A stretch of DNA of 25,712 nucleotides. Origin: Priapulus caudatus (taxonomy: Eukaryota > Priapulida > Priapulimorpha > Priapulimorphida > Priapulidae). The position numbers and the translations under genes are program-made. The DNA is taken from positions 20,936 to 46,647 of the forward strand of contig NW_014578437.1 of assembly GCF_000485595.1 (NCBI RefSeq), given 5' to 3'. Positions 1 through 10,709 of the stretch are shown here, piece after piece; within the stretch, counting starts at the first letter, position 1, and each line of letters begins with the position of its first letter. The notes beneath the pieces were generated by a model. The model ran no database searches, was not told the origin of the DNA, and saw nothing but the letters and a program-made list of their open reading frames with translations.

Positions 1-1433
1 TAGTCTATTTATTACGTCTATAGCTATAGATCCCTATTATCTACTTCTGATCTACTACCAGCTATCAACGTCGACTCTATGCTGTTGTCATTGAACGATT
101 ACTAGCTCGCTAGTTACAAATCTCAACACATGATGGCAGTGTTAACGTTTATAATAATGTTACGCCCGTAAGAAAAATAGTGCCTGCGTATGTCATTTTA
201 ACATGATACAAATAGCCTAATATATTTGTAATTGTTACTACTGCGAGCTGTATACGTGTAACTATTACTATTCGTGTGATATCTAGACTTAATAAGGCAT
301 TTATCGTTATATTTACGCGTTTGTACTTCCCGCGGGTTTAGATGATGGCATGATGTATGCGTGTGTTATGCGGCTGCACCTGCGAAGCAGAGAGAACAAA
401 TTTTGGGTGGAATTTTCTGTGGAATACCGACAAGTGTTGGTGCTAGTAATGTGTTTTCGGTAGGTTAAATGAACCAGGAATATATTCGGCTGTGTCATAT
501 CCAGTTAAAGTTGATAACAGAACACAATGATCGCGCTAGTAAACAATAGAGCCAGGGCTTGTAGTGATTAACTGCATACCCTAAGCGGAATGATTGTCGC
601 TGTTGTTTAAGGCGCTGCAGGTTATTACAACTCCTACTCCTAGTACTAGTACTACAAATATCAGTAACTAATATTACGCCTACTGCTAGGCTATCATACT
701 TCATAGAAAGGTAACGCTAAGATGGTAATGTAGGTAACTCACCATGCCTTTCACTTATATGTTGCACATGATAGATCCAAGTAAAGTTAATTGCTAACAG
801 TAACATGTAAAGTTCTCTGTTGTCTGAATTTCATCCTGCCTAGTTTGTTGTGTTGGCAACAACTTCAACTCTTCTACTTCAGTAAACGACATTGTATTTT
901 GAAACGCTAGCAAGCAGTGGTAGCAATACTTAGTAGCAAAAAAACGATGGACCCAGGTTAGGGTGGAGTACATCATGATCATTGATTTATAACATCCACC
1001 CAGTACATTAAATTCGAGTACCAATTTTCGCTCTTACACAGAACGATCAAACTGTAAATTGGCTGTGTTTGGTGTGTTTTGGTCATTAGATCAAGGGTGA
1101 GTGGTTATAGCAAACATGAACCTAAGTATGTGACTTTGCATAAGTATGTTATTGAAATACTGTATATATGCCGAATTATGAATTATTCGATGTTATTCGG
1201 TATGAATTATTCGCGTATTGTTATTTTTGCGGTCAGGGACGCGTTTGCGAAATTTGCGAAAATTAGACCGCGAAATATACAAGCGTATACAGTAGAAATG
1301 TGCTAAATTTTCCTTTTTCTTACAATTATTTGTGAAAATACCCATAAAAATTTCTACTATATATAAGTTATATTATATAACTAAAATGTATAATTCACCT
1401 ACAATATTCATTCATTTATCAGTATACACAGTG
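1..1433. other. Gene-free upstream stretch
   Basis: AT-rich sequence in which I find no exon, RNA gene or transposon with clear ends. Open frames are short (up to about 76 codons) and have no recognisable protein content. Around 1168-1290 there is a patch of repeated ATGAATTATTCG and of GCGAAA/CCGCGAAA words that may be an old repeat fragment, but no termini can be defined. It lies 5' of the kinase gene, so promoter or upstream non-coding exons could be here. No TATA box or initiator can be assigned with confidence. Confidence 0.5.
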
Positions 1434-1765
1434 CAGGGTGCGAAATTAACCGGAGTCCGGAGTCAAATACTCCCTGATTTACTGTCGGACTCCCTGATTT
1501 GACATATGCAGGAGCCTGTGTGACTCCCTGAAAATTCTGCCATACTAACTAGCCTTGCGGAATTACGGTATTTTTTTAGCTAATGTCCAAAGAAAATTTG
1601 GCAGATGTGCAAACCACATGAATCTTAAACATAAGCATATGCGTTATTGTTCATATCTTTCATTTTGAACCCCAGACTGTGGACTCCCTCATTTTGCTGC
1701 GGATTCCTTCTTTTTGAGGGTAGAGTCCGATGGACTCCGTGTTCAAAAGTTAATTTCTACCCCTG
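1434..1765. mobile_element. Non-autonomous hAT-like MITE (332 bp)
   Basis: The ends are imperfect inverted repeats: CAGGGTGCGAAATTAAC at the left, and CAGGGGTAGAAATTAAC when the right end is read on the - strand. A 5-bp direct repeat, CAGTG, flanks the element exactly at 1429-1433 and 1766-1770 and is read as the target-site duplication. The subterminal regions hold repeated GGACTCC/ACTCCCT words in both orientations. There is no transposase frame. CAGGG ends with a short duplication fit hAT-type elements, some families of which make 5-bp duplications. The family label is inference; the ends and the duplication are seen directly. Confidence 0.78.
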
Positions 1766-1972
1766 CAGTGGGTCTTATGGTTTACACTAGCCAAAGTTGT
1801 AATTGTTATTGGCTATTGAGTAGATGTAAGGGTTGTTATTTATGCGAGTGGTGAATCTGCAAGTTAATGTACACTACAGTTAGAATTCACATGATTTTTT
1901 ATTAATTGCCTTGTAGGATGTAAGAACTTGACTTTCGTATGTGATTTAATGCTCACTTTTTTGTTGTGACAG

Positions 1973-2014
1973 GTTCTATTTCTGTGACATGATCAGACGG
2001 AAAGAAGGTGAGTC
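1973..2014 (+). promoter_or_regulatory. CSNK1G: 5'UTR part of exon 1, with a 9-codon uORF
   Basis: A pyrimidine-rich tract ending in GTGACAG at 1972 makes a plausible splice acceptor, so the exon probably starts at 1973. An ATG at 1989 opens a 9-codon frame that stops at TGA 2016-2018, overlapping the main start codon (2015-2017) as ATGA. In the kinase frame a TGA at 2009-2011 lies just upstream, so translation cannot start earlier in this exon. A strong donor-like site (AAG/GTGAGT) at 2007/2008 sits inside the leader and could give an alternative splice form lacking the start codon. Confidence 0.55.
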
Positions 2015-2074
2015 ATGAAGAGCTCCAAAGATGTGGTCGGTCGAAAAGATGACAGTCAAGATCCCGCTCGCAAG
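2015..2074 (+). CDS. CSNK1G: Casein kinase 1 gamma, exon 1 (N-terminus)
   Basis: This 60-nt segment encodes residues 1-20, starting MKSSKDVVGRK. It is hydrophilic and charged, like the poorly conserved N-terminal extensions of CK1 gamma. It ends in phase 0 at a GTTTGT donor, which matches the phase-0 start of exon 2 at 6298. The start at 2015 is chosen because an in-frame stop (2009-2011) lies directly upstream. Little family conservation is expected here, so the assignment rests on phase, splice signals and position. If this exon were skipped, a start in exon 2 (Met26 or Met27) could serve instead. Confidence 0.7.
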
Positions 2075-4555
2075 GTTTGTAGCCAAGGCAAATAACGCGA
2101 AACTGTATTTGTAGGAGGTCATAGGAAAAGGAGGGGTGCATTAAAACAGTACGCAATGACGTTTAACTTTTACCTTCTCTGTTATTAAACTGGATAAGTT
2201 GCTTTCAGCCTTGCTTTGCTTGGTTTACGCTTATATTGTAGATTGTTCCTGTACACAAGAGTATGTTACTGTTTATTGCAGTGTAATGCAGCAATTCGCA
2301 AGCCAAGTGTAAGCTTATTCCGCATTTCAGTGGCAGATGATTGGTAATCTTCTTTCCTAGCTACGTCATTATCTGCCATGTGCATGGTAATAACATGTGC
2401 ATGGTAATAACATGCCTAGCCAATTTTTTACTCCAGAAAAGAGCGCATTTTTAACTTTTCCAAGGTTTCAAAATGTCAAACTTGGGAGGTAAACAACATG
2501 TTATTATTGAATTTGTAGATAAATTAGATTGTAAAGACTTGCATAGTGTGTGCAGTATTGACTCAAGCACTGTAAAACTAATATAAACACAATTATTTCT
2601 ATACCTAGCCATCGTACTTGATTAAAAATTAAAGATTCATGCCAGTAGAATAGTTTAAAAGTTTAAAGTTTAAACATTGAACAGTTAGTTGCCTGTTGTA
2701 AGTACACAGCTGTTCATATATACACAAATGAAAAAAATTAACTCGCATAATAACTAATGTAAACTGATCTGTTTATATCCGTCTATGGTTTGCACCTTCC
2801 TGTGTGGAATTTTTATATTGAATACAATGTTGTGTGCTAGATACTGATGTCAACTAGCTTGCATGCTTTACTTATATCTGTGTAGGGTAGAGATTAGAGG
2901 AGTGACTATTGAAGCAATAATGTTGCTGTAGCTGAACCAACCATTGCAATACTACTGATTTGTGGTGTCCTGAGGATCGATTACAATCGAAAGTTGATCG
3001 TTTGCAGTCACTAATTATATAATCAATTATGAAAACAAATAATTGATCATTGAAGTTAGCTATTTGAAGTACGAACACTGCTGCAAACACTCATAATGGT
3101 AGCTCTACTTTACTACTTTAATAGTTATTCAAATTTAACTACAAAAATGTTAAATGTGTGATTTACCCTGAGAGTATCCTTAAAAAACATTTCATGACAG
3201 TTTCATTCAATAGGGCACAATAATAGATGTAACAATAATATAGTACATTCATAGTGCAATTGGAAATTTTTAGAAAAATATAAACATTGTAAAAACAAGC
3301 CCTGTAAACATATTATCTATCTAATTGTTCTGAAGCGTTATATAGTTTGCAGAAGTTATATTATTACACATATGAAGCAATACTATGGAATCACTGAGTT
3401 TTAGACCAGATAACATAAGGTCACTGATGATTAATCGATTATGAAACATTAGCTGATTCTCATTAGTGCTACTGATATTACTGATCACTGTCGTGATGGT
3501 AGAGGTGTTTCCTAATTATCAAACGCGGATAATAACTTCATATATATGGGGTATCTGCAAAAGTAATTAACTTACATTTAAATCGATGTAACTAATGTTG
3601 TTAATTGTATATATTTCATTTTAAGTCTGACACCATAAAATGAACTTTAATGATATAATCAGATAAGTTAACGGTTGAGCATGGAAGTGGTTTTCCCGAT
3701 TCTTTACTGCAAATGAATTTCACAGATTCAGCAGCTAAATATAAACTGTTAAAACTATCAATTATTAATGGCACCATTGGTGATCGCTGTCGATATTCCG
3801 ACTTTATTATCGATTTATTGGTATCATGTGTCCACTATCGTAATATACCGATGATTCTATGTATTTTTACACCCCTAGTAGCAATGTCAATCTTCTGACC
3901 ATGAATTCAGATGCACCGAACAAATTACTTTATGAAAATTCTACCAAAGAGGAAGCAAAATATCATCAAAGTATTACTTTCAAAAACAGCATGGAAAAGG
4001 ATTCGGAGGGAAATTAGCTCGTATCGAGGCAGACGTTTTTTTCTATAATCGGGACTAGCATCGTTGACATGCTTTGTGCACTGCAATAGGCTATCACTAA
4101 TGGCAATCTGTTCAGGTTAGTGCAGTTTTAATGCCATAACTACATGTGAAGCCATTGAAAGTACCCAGATACTCTCTTATGGAAGATGCGTGCTATTAGT
4201 TTAAAGAAGCCCACAGAATGAGAACTGTACGCTGATGCATTTACAGTGTTTCTGGGACAGGTTACTAAGCACTACACTTTGATGTGCGCAACGCGTAAAG
4301 TATAACATTTTTGGATCAGTTGTTCGTACAAAATTTTTTAACCAACTCATTCACACATCATTGAAGACCCCCCACCAAGCTTATGAAACTGGTAGAAATT
4401 ACTATCTGGTGTCCGATGTATCAAGTATTTTACCTTGAGAACTTGAAACCTCTAGGAAAAGTAATTTTGGCTATTAAACACTTACAAAGGAAAACTGGCA
4501 GGTTTTCTACAAATTTGACTCATTCAGATGTTCATGTGCACACAGGACTTCGGTG
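2075..4555. other. Intron 1, first part
   Basis: AT-rich intron of the kinase gene (whole intron 2075-6297, 4.2 kb). The only clear structure is a 17-bp tandem duplication of CATGTGCATGGTAATAA at 2377-2410. Open frames here are short and without recognisable domains. No RNA gene was seen. Confidence 0.6.
2377..2410. repeat. 17-bp tandem duplication
   Basis: Two exact adjacent copies of CATGTGCATGGTAATAA, followed by the first four bases of a third copy. No function is evident. Confidence 0.9.
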
Positions 4556-5420
4556 CAGTGTTTATTAAAACCGCTTGCCCGAGTGCCTAAGGCAAGCAAA
4601 ATGCACCGCCAGGCAAGCAAGCTAAAAAAGCACTTGCCCGATCGTGCAAGTTCCCATTTTTTCGCAATTTCAATTTTCAATGCGCTTGCAGGACCGGCGA
4701 TCGCCTAGAAGCTAAGCCTAAGACGAATTAATATTTCAGCAGAAAACTAAAGCTTACTAAGTTACACACTACGTACCCTTCTAGGTTTTTCCCCGTTCCT
4801 ACGATAGTTACTATGGTGATACTGATAGTGAAGTGGACTCGCAGCACTCGTGTGCATATGTTTGTGTCACGATCGTAGATAAATAAATGTACGTAGCAGT
4901 GTGAGTATTAACGTAGCGATGAGTGTGAGTATGATACATTCTGTCTGATTAAATATAAGTTTAAAAAGCCATTAAGAAGACAGATGGGACATGACTCTGT
5001 CACACTATTGTGTGCTACTAAGGTGATGCATTTCTTATTACTATATTAGATAACACACAATTAAGAATAAGACTGTCCTGATAATGGACCAAGTTTGACC
5101 ACATTCAATGACAGTCAGTCCTCACTTTATTGCCATTGTTACTGACATTTTACTCGCATTGCTCTCATTTTAAAAACATTCAATATAAAGCTATCTGAAC
5201 AATCTGAAGGAACATAAAACATATATATATACAACTTTAAACATGTATACAACTTTAAAATAAGCACATAAATTGAGTGAACATAGATTAAAGTAATACA
5301 TATCGTCATCCGGCAATTGACATTGTTGTTCGAGCAAGTGACATTTTTATTCGGGCAGGTCATATTTGTCAGCACCTGCCCGCAGGGCAAGTGGTGAAAA
5401 CAATTTTTTGTAGAACCCTG
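4556..5420. mobile_element. Non-autonomous hAT-like element (865 bp)
   Basis: An exact 8-bp direct repeat, CTTCGGTG, lies at 4548-4555 and 5421-5428. The element begins CAGTGTTTATTAAAA, and its right end read on the - strand is CAGGGTTCTACAAAA, a short imperfect inverted repeat. An 8-bp target duplication with CAGNG ends is the hallmark of hAT transposons. Subterminal zones are rich in CTTGCCCG/CGGGCAAG words in both orientations, as expected of transposase-binding repeats. The one longer frame (5139-5444, - strand) runs past the element's end and resembles no transposase, so the copy is non-autonomous. It sits in intron 1. Confidence 0.85.
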
Positions 5421-5686
5421 CTTCGGTGCAATAAAAGTTTGCACGTTGAATTTGTTCTAAAGTTATAGCAATGCAGTCACTGTGGCTGATCACCATTAAA
5501 TACAGTAATGTGCCGAGTAGTAGTCAACACTAGCTTGACGTCCCAACCAGCTGAGGGTTCACTAATTACATTTCCAGTTTTTCCAGAAAATTAGTTTTCA
5601 ACCCGTCCCGTGCGCGTGTTCTCGGTACGTATTTGTCAGCGTGTCTTTGTGTGGCGGCGTGCACACGGCTGAACCTTTTTCCCTAT

Positions 5687-5788
5687 AGACCGCCGTCAGA
5701 AACATTTTAAAGGTCTACGAGGTCCAGTCTACGAAAAAAAGTTAATGTTAAGGCTAATGTTAAGACTATTTTTTTCTGACAACGGTCT
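5687..5788. repeat. Small inverted-repeat element
   Basis: Arms at 5687-5702 (AGACCGCCGTCAGAAA) and 5773-5788 (TTTCTGACAACGGTCT) are inverted repeats with two mismatches. They enclose about 70 bp containing a GTTAATGTTAAGGCTAATG repeat. No target-site duplication could be fixed. The inner words resemble the GTTAATGATAAGACTAAT repeat at 20784 in intron 4, so both may come from one repeat family. Confidence 0.5.
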
Positions 5789-6297
5789 CCTTGTCCCTTG
5801 TCCATACGCAAAACATATTACGAATGAAAGAAGTCAAAGTAATCTGCTGCCGACATTTTATTTTCGTTCTCGATCTTTATTCTTTGGACACATGATTTTT
5901 AGAGGCTTGTATCTTTGGTTATGCGTGACACTCTAAACTAAAGAGGTAGAGCGATTGTGTACCGTGAAAAAACACCTAGTGGAGGAGAAGATTGGCATGA
6001 TTAAGTTCACATAATCAACGTGTAATATGAATAGAAACACGCGTCTTCGTGGAGAGATGCTTTGCTGAACTTGCGTGTTCATTTTCTCGTTTAGCAGAGT
6101 CATTGTTCTGTAAAGGAACGTGACAGTGTGAGCATGATGAGTCATTGATGAGAAACACGAGTTGCATTACGTAATAGCGTGGAGCTTTTTTATATCTTTA
6201 CTCCCGGGACTACATAGGTAAGACTAAATTTAAGATCACGTGGGTTTCTAGTTTCAACGTGTTTTATCAACGTGTGTGTGTGTATTTTGTTACGTAG
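5789..6297. other. Intron 1, 3' end
   Basis: No gene or repeat with defined ends. The last part has a short GTGTGTGTGT tract and the acceptor TTTTGTTACGTAG that precedes exon 2. Confidence 0.5.
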
Positions 6298-6445
6298 GTA
6301 TCAAAGACTGCGATGATGAAGAATGCACACAGCCACACGAGAAGTCAGCCGAGTGCGTCAGGAAGCTCTGGCGTGCTGATGGTCGGCCCAAACTTCCGCG
6401 TTGGAAAGAAGATTGGCTGTGGAAACTTCGGTGAACTACGATTAG
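6298..6445 (+). CDS. CSNK1G: Casein kinase 1 gamma, exon 2 (ATP-binding loop)
   Basis: The exon encodes residues 21-69 plus the first base of Gly70. A low-complexity Ser/His-rich N-terminal stretch is followed by [18 protein letters not shown] (residues 43-60) and the glycine-rich loop GCGNFGEL (60-67), which clamps the ATP phosphates. This block is near-invariant in CK1 gamma and separates it from the alpha, delta and epsilon isoforms. The acceptor is ACGTAG/GTATCA and the donor TTAG/GTATGA. The exon ends in phase 1, matching exon 3. Met26 and Met27 are possible alternative starts. Confidence 0.96.
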
Positions 6446-6492
6446 GTATGACGATATATATCTGCTGAATTGCAGTGGCATTCCTGAGTGAC

Positions 6493-7019
6493 CAGGGGCG
6501 TAGCCAGTATGTAGCACTGTAGGCCCGGGCCTACACTTTTTTTTGGCCAAGTTTTTTTTTTAAACACCCATAATTCAAATCCATAAGCTTGCTGGACGAG
6601 TTTAAGAGTCCAGACAGGAAAAACTATTGAAATGAACGTAGCAAGCTAGAATATGGCTAAATTAGGTGACCTATTCTTCTGTCATCTATAGGCTGTCATT
6701 TCTATCGCGTGCCGTTTCATTCAACACTCTACCCGCCGAAAAAGACTAGGATCCGATCTTGTCAGTTTTTTAACATTTTAACTCGTTCGTAACACTATTT
6801 TAACTCGTTTGTTTTTTGGGTTTAAAAGTGATATTGAATGAGGTGTCTCAAGTTAGCAAGAGGCCAGGGAACCAGAATGAACACTCGGGAAGGGCCGTTT
6901 CCAGCCATCTGGGGGGTTTGTAAAACCAAAAATTTTCTTGTGCGCTCCGCGCCAACCGATGGTGGCGCTCCGCTCAGATAGTCGTGCCTACAACTTTGAA
7001 AATCCTGGCTACGCCCCTG
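6493..7019. mobile_element. Non-autonomous hAT-like MITE (527 bp)
   Basis: The first 15 bases, CAGGGGCGTAGCCAG, are exactly mirrored by CTGGCTACGCCCCTG at 7005-7019. The 5-bp repeat GTGAC stands on both sides (6488-6492 and 7020-7024) and is read as the target duplication. Inside, a GGCCCGGGCC palindrome near the left end and GGCGCTCCGC words near the right end are typical of such elements. There is no transposase frame. It lies in intron 2, 48 bp after the donor of exon 2. Confidence 0.85.
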
Positions 7020-7024
7020 GTGAC

Positions 7025-7829
7025 GCATGTTGTTCAGGAGACCAAGTGTCTCGAAGGTTGAAAGGTCACTGGTAATGTTTCTGGGTTTTTTTTAGAAGAG
7101 AGCTTTAACTCAGAGATCTGATCAGCTTCCCCAGCCAAACCATATAAGGGCACACCTCCTGTGTTTGAATAGCGTATCACAGGGATCGAATTGAAATTTT
7201 TTTAGGGCAAGGCAAAACAAAAAATTTTCTTAAGTTTTTAAGCAGATATTTTTGGTCCATCGTTGGTGTGACACAAAGCTAAACATTTCCTTTAAAAAAT
7301 GATTATCAAGGCCATGTATTTTTTAACAACTTTCCACCTTCTGTTTCTTTATGTGTGGTGTTGGCAACTGTAATTACTTTTTGCGGTTGCGAGTACAAAG
7401 TCGCTGAAAAGCTGATGCTTTGAATGCTAAAAAAAATGATGTTTTTGAGTATGTTGAATTTCTGAGAACGTTTGTCAGCCACCCATGGTTTGGGTGGGTT
7501 AAAAGCATAATTTCTTCCTATTTTTACCCACGATGACCTTTACCCATCCATGTGTTTTTTACCCACGGTGCTGGACGGCCAGGCATGAGTTTATTCCATG
7601 TGTGTATTATTGTTGAGCAAAGTTATTATCAATAGCTGTGTACATGTTCCGAAACCAAATCTTCCAGTAATATATTAAGACGGGTTACTTTGCACAAAAA
7701 CTAACAATATGCATAAAGGTTGAGGTTAATACATAAACATGTTCAATGTACTCTACTTAGGCAGTAGGAAAAGTTCATTGTATTAATTACATACAGTAAC
7801 ATGCGTTTGCATTTTTTGTTTCTTTACAG
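7025..7829. other. Intron 2, 3' part
   Basis: AT-rich and without a gene. Around 7480-7575 there are several ACCCA/TGGGT words in both orientations, possibly a decayed repeat, but without defined ends. The stretch closes with the acceptor TTTCTTTACAG before exon 3. Confidence 0.5.
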
Positions 7830-7870
7830 GAAAAAACTTGTACAACAACGAGCATGTTGCTATCAAGCTG
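7830..7870 (+). CDS. CSNK1G: Casein kinase 1 gamma, exon 3 (catalytic lysine)
   Basis: A 41-nt exon that completes Gly70 and encodes residues 71-83, KNLYNNEHVAIKL. It contains the VAIK motif, whose Lys82 positions the ATP phosphates. The acceptor is TTTACAG/GAAAAA and the donor AAGCTG/GTAATT. It ends in phase 0. The next exon in protein order begins EPMKSRAP and is intact only at 19482; the copy directly downstream (8656) is broken after five codons. Confidence 0.96.
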
Positions 7871-7954
7871 GTAATTATAAAACATTACTTCATGTAGTAG
7901 CGATGTTATTTCAACAGCGACTTACCAATTCAAAATTCTTTCGATGGGGAAGTA

Positions 7955-8288
7955 CAGGGTTCGTAGCGGGTCTTCCAAAGTCTTATAAGTACTTATTTTG
8001 CCAAAAATAAAATAAGGGCCCTTATTAGTACTTATTTTTGGTGCTATCTTAGAAAAGTACTTAACAGTCCTTATTTTTCGACTTACTGTTCTCGACTTAA
8101 GAGTAAGAATTGTTGTATATATAATACTGAATCATTAAATCTGCTGTGCAATTGTGTATATAAACATTATTAGTGTACTTTAATAGTCAGTGATCTATCA
8201 GAAATCGCGTAAAAAAGTCTTATTTTGGCCTCCAGAAAGGGTCTTATAAGTTCTTATTTCAACATGTGTCTTACTACTATGAACCCTG
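7955..8288. mobile_element. Non-autonomous hAT-like MITE (334 bp)
   Basis: The left end is CAGGGTTCGTAG and the right end, read on the - strand, is CAGGGTTCATAG. Subterminal CTTATAAGTACTTATTT near the left is mirrored by a similar AAATAAGAACTTATAAG near the right. The 5-bp repeat AAGTA flanks the element at 7950-7954 and 8289-8293. There is no coding capacity. It lies in intron 3. Confidence 0.82.
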
Positions 8289-8345
8289 AAGTATATGCAT
8301 CTGCACTTTTTCCATTGTCTGTATTAAGACGTAGACTCCTCACCT

Positions 8346-8635
8346 GACATGTAAGTAAGTGTTGTAGAGAGTTGCGGGTCCGTGTTGAGCCGAGGCGTCG
8401 GCATGTGACATGTAAGTAAGTGTTGTAGGGAGTTGTGGGTCCGTGTTGAGATGAGGCGTCGGCATGTGACATGTAAGTAAGTGTTGTAGAGAGTTGTGGG
8501 TCTGCGTTGAGCCGAGGCGTCGGCATGTGACATGTAAGTAAGTGTTGTAGAGAGTTGTGGGTCCGTGTTGAGCCGAGGCGTCGGCATGTGACATGTAAGT
8601 AAGTGTTGTAGAGAGTTGTGGATCTGTGTTGAGAC
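8346..8635. repeat. 61-bp minisatellite, about 4.75 units
   Basis: Units start with GACATGTAAGTAAGTG at 8346, 8407, 8468, 8529 and 8590, an exact 61-bp period with only a few substitutions. The last unit is partial and grades into the pyrimidine tract before exon 4'. Since 61 is not a multiple of three, all three frames of the - strand stay open across the array and give repetitive peptides; these are not genes. Every unit carries GTAAGTAAGT, which contains a consensus 5' splice site. The array shows almost no indel noise, unlike the sequence that follows it. Confidence 0.95.
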
Positions 8636-8655
8636 GTTCTTGTGTTTGTTTGTAG

Positions 8656-8739
8656 GAACCGATGAAGTCTGCTTCCTGCACGCGCCAGTCCACCTGGAGC
8701 ATATCGCGCTTCTATACAAGCATGCTGCGATCAGCCACG
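8656..8739 (+). pseudogene. Damaged CSNK1G exon 4'
   Basis: It matches intact exon 4 (19482-19551) but is 84 nt instead of 70. The first 15 bases, for EPMKS, are perfect. Scattered inserted bases then shift the frame repeatedly. The donor has lost one G (CACG/TGAGTC instead of CACG/GTGAGTC). Confidence 0.88.
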
Positions 8740-10545
8740 TGAGTCAAAGCTGTCGAACCCGGGTGGCGGACCCATCGCCACGCAATCCAACGAGTTACTT
8801 CATTGACATTGAGTCTAAGGATACTCTCCACCTTTGCACGCGGCTGACTTGCTCTAGCCTGAAGATGTAAACGTTTTTGGCAAATGAATCAATCAATCAC
8901 TTGTTTTATTATTAGCAGCGAGATATATCTTCTATGCTCAAGCCCCAAAAAATGTCATGAAATTTCCAGCACCTAATTATGTTTACCAACACAAATTTTG
9001 AATTTTTATGTAAAAATGTGTATTTTGGATATTTCTCACACTCACCGAAAGAGTGAGGCATAAAAAATTTTGCCACAGTTAAGCCACAATATGCGACCAA
9101 AATAGTGCCCGCGTCTGCGCATTTTTTCTTTAATTTTTGTTATTTACGAGAAAACTGCCAAAAAAGCTGCTTAAAAAATCAGAGAGAAAAGAATTGAAAT
9201 TTTTAGCGAATATAAGAGGCCGCATAACGTAATAAAATATCGGCACTAATTAACAATCACTGGACGCACTTCTTTACAGCAATGTGTTTAACCATTAAAA
9301 CCGAGTGTGTAAAATTAAATGTAACTCGGAGCGCTGAAATCACAGAGAAATATCGCATTTTATACATCTCGGCCTACTATATCAGAAATCGAGACGGAGA
9401 ATCATCGTTTTTCTATTTTTTCACAATGAGTGACCGCCTGTGCTGAAAAATAGTGAACGTATATCGTGAAATTATTCTACTGTTTCAGTACATACTGCGA
9501 CATATCCATGACTATCTGACACGCACTTAAATTGCCTCCTGTAAAATGTTCATGGCACCTTGAGGAAACTTATGAGGTTACCATCGTGACGTCACAAAGT
9601 AATATAGTCAACAAACGCCAGCCTTGTAACCACTAAGTAAAGGTGTGTGCGCACAGGTGGCTTAGAACGTATTCTTGGGGTGTGGGATATGTGTTGCCGA
9701 TCACTAGCCGGATGTACATGAATACATGTAATGACACGCTTGTAGCCGAGGGTTGATGCGGCTGACGATGGATACTGCGTATAGTTAGTATCGGGCATGG
9801 TTGCTAGTCATGTCTGGTGCTGACATGGTACGGCAGGCAATCAAATGTCGCGCCGTCTGACAGCTTCACATGCTACCCTTATGATGAAGAAATGAGCCAG
9901 CTACGAGGTTGGCCACATCAGTGGATTAGCCCATCAGATAAATTGGCAAATGAAAAATCGCCGCGGTAAATTTTGCCTAAAACCTGAGGAGCTATCCGGT
10001 TAACGTTGATCATTTTTCAATTGTGTTAGAGCACACCGTCTCTATACACTGCAATGCTGAAGGAACACCGCCGTAACCTTGTATGATGGCTTTCTGTCAA
10101 GGCGTCTTCGCGCCGGAGAAAAAGTTAGATTTGATTCAAGACTAATTCTTAAGGATTAATGATAAGACTAATGTAATAATAGGCGTCTGAATCTTGCAAA
10201 GGATTACGATGCGATATAAGCTTCGTGAATTCTGATAAGCATTAATGATAAGTAAGAGTCTGAACTCCTGAAGAAAAAGTCTATTCTTGTTCTCTGCGCA
10301 AACAGGGCGGAGAAGGGATATATAATGGGGATTCGGCGGGGCGTTTGGGTGCCCGGTTAGCCACTGTTGTTGGTAGGGCCGAGTAGTCTGAGGGAAGACA
10401 AATATCCATGTGGTGCGTCACTTCTATTGTCAGGCCATACAGTCGTAAGGAAGGCCCTTTAAGGCTTACAGTAGCAAATATTCAGGTTAGTAAACATTAC
10501 TGTAGAGATGATTCGCTAAATGGCACAATAATGACTTTATTTCAG
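8740..10545. other. Damaged intron 4'
   Basis: Colinear with intact intron 4 (19552-21159) and carrying frequent small insertions. The palindromic AT-rich tandem repeat present in the intact copy (20784-20940) is represented at about 10135-10290 by a much less regular version. No gene of its own. Confidence 0.75.
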
Positions 10546-10709
10546 AGGCGCTGTACGCCAACGGTTTTACTTTGGCGCCGTCGGGGCCGAATACAATGCC
10601 AACTGGTCATGGAGCTGCTAGCGATCAAGCCCTTTGCGGAAGATTATGTTTGAATGATGTGACGAGGAAGTTTACTCTGAGACAGTCTGATTTCCTGCCT
10701 ATCCAGTTG
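10546..10709 (+). pseudogene. Damaged CSNK1G exon 5'
   Basis: Counterpart of 21160-21308, 164 nt instead of 149. Pieces of the [20 protein letters not shown] segment are visible at DNA level but frameshifts break it up. The donor reads TTGGGCTAAG where the intact copy has TTGGTAAG. Confidence 0.88.

Noticed and set aside
5139-5444. 101-codon - strand frame
   Set aside because: It spans the right end of the hAT-like element and its target duplication and has no transposase-like content.
7460-7590. Possible element bounded by CAGCCACCCATGG and a mirrored CCGTGCTG end
   Set aside because: The ends match poorly and no target-site duplication is present.
8254-8719. Three overlapping - strand frames of 90-131 codons with repeated LNTDPQLSTTLTYMS peptides
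   Set aside because: They come from the 61-bp minisatellite, whose period keeps all frames open. No start context, splice or similarity supports a protein.
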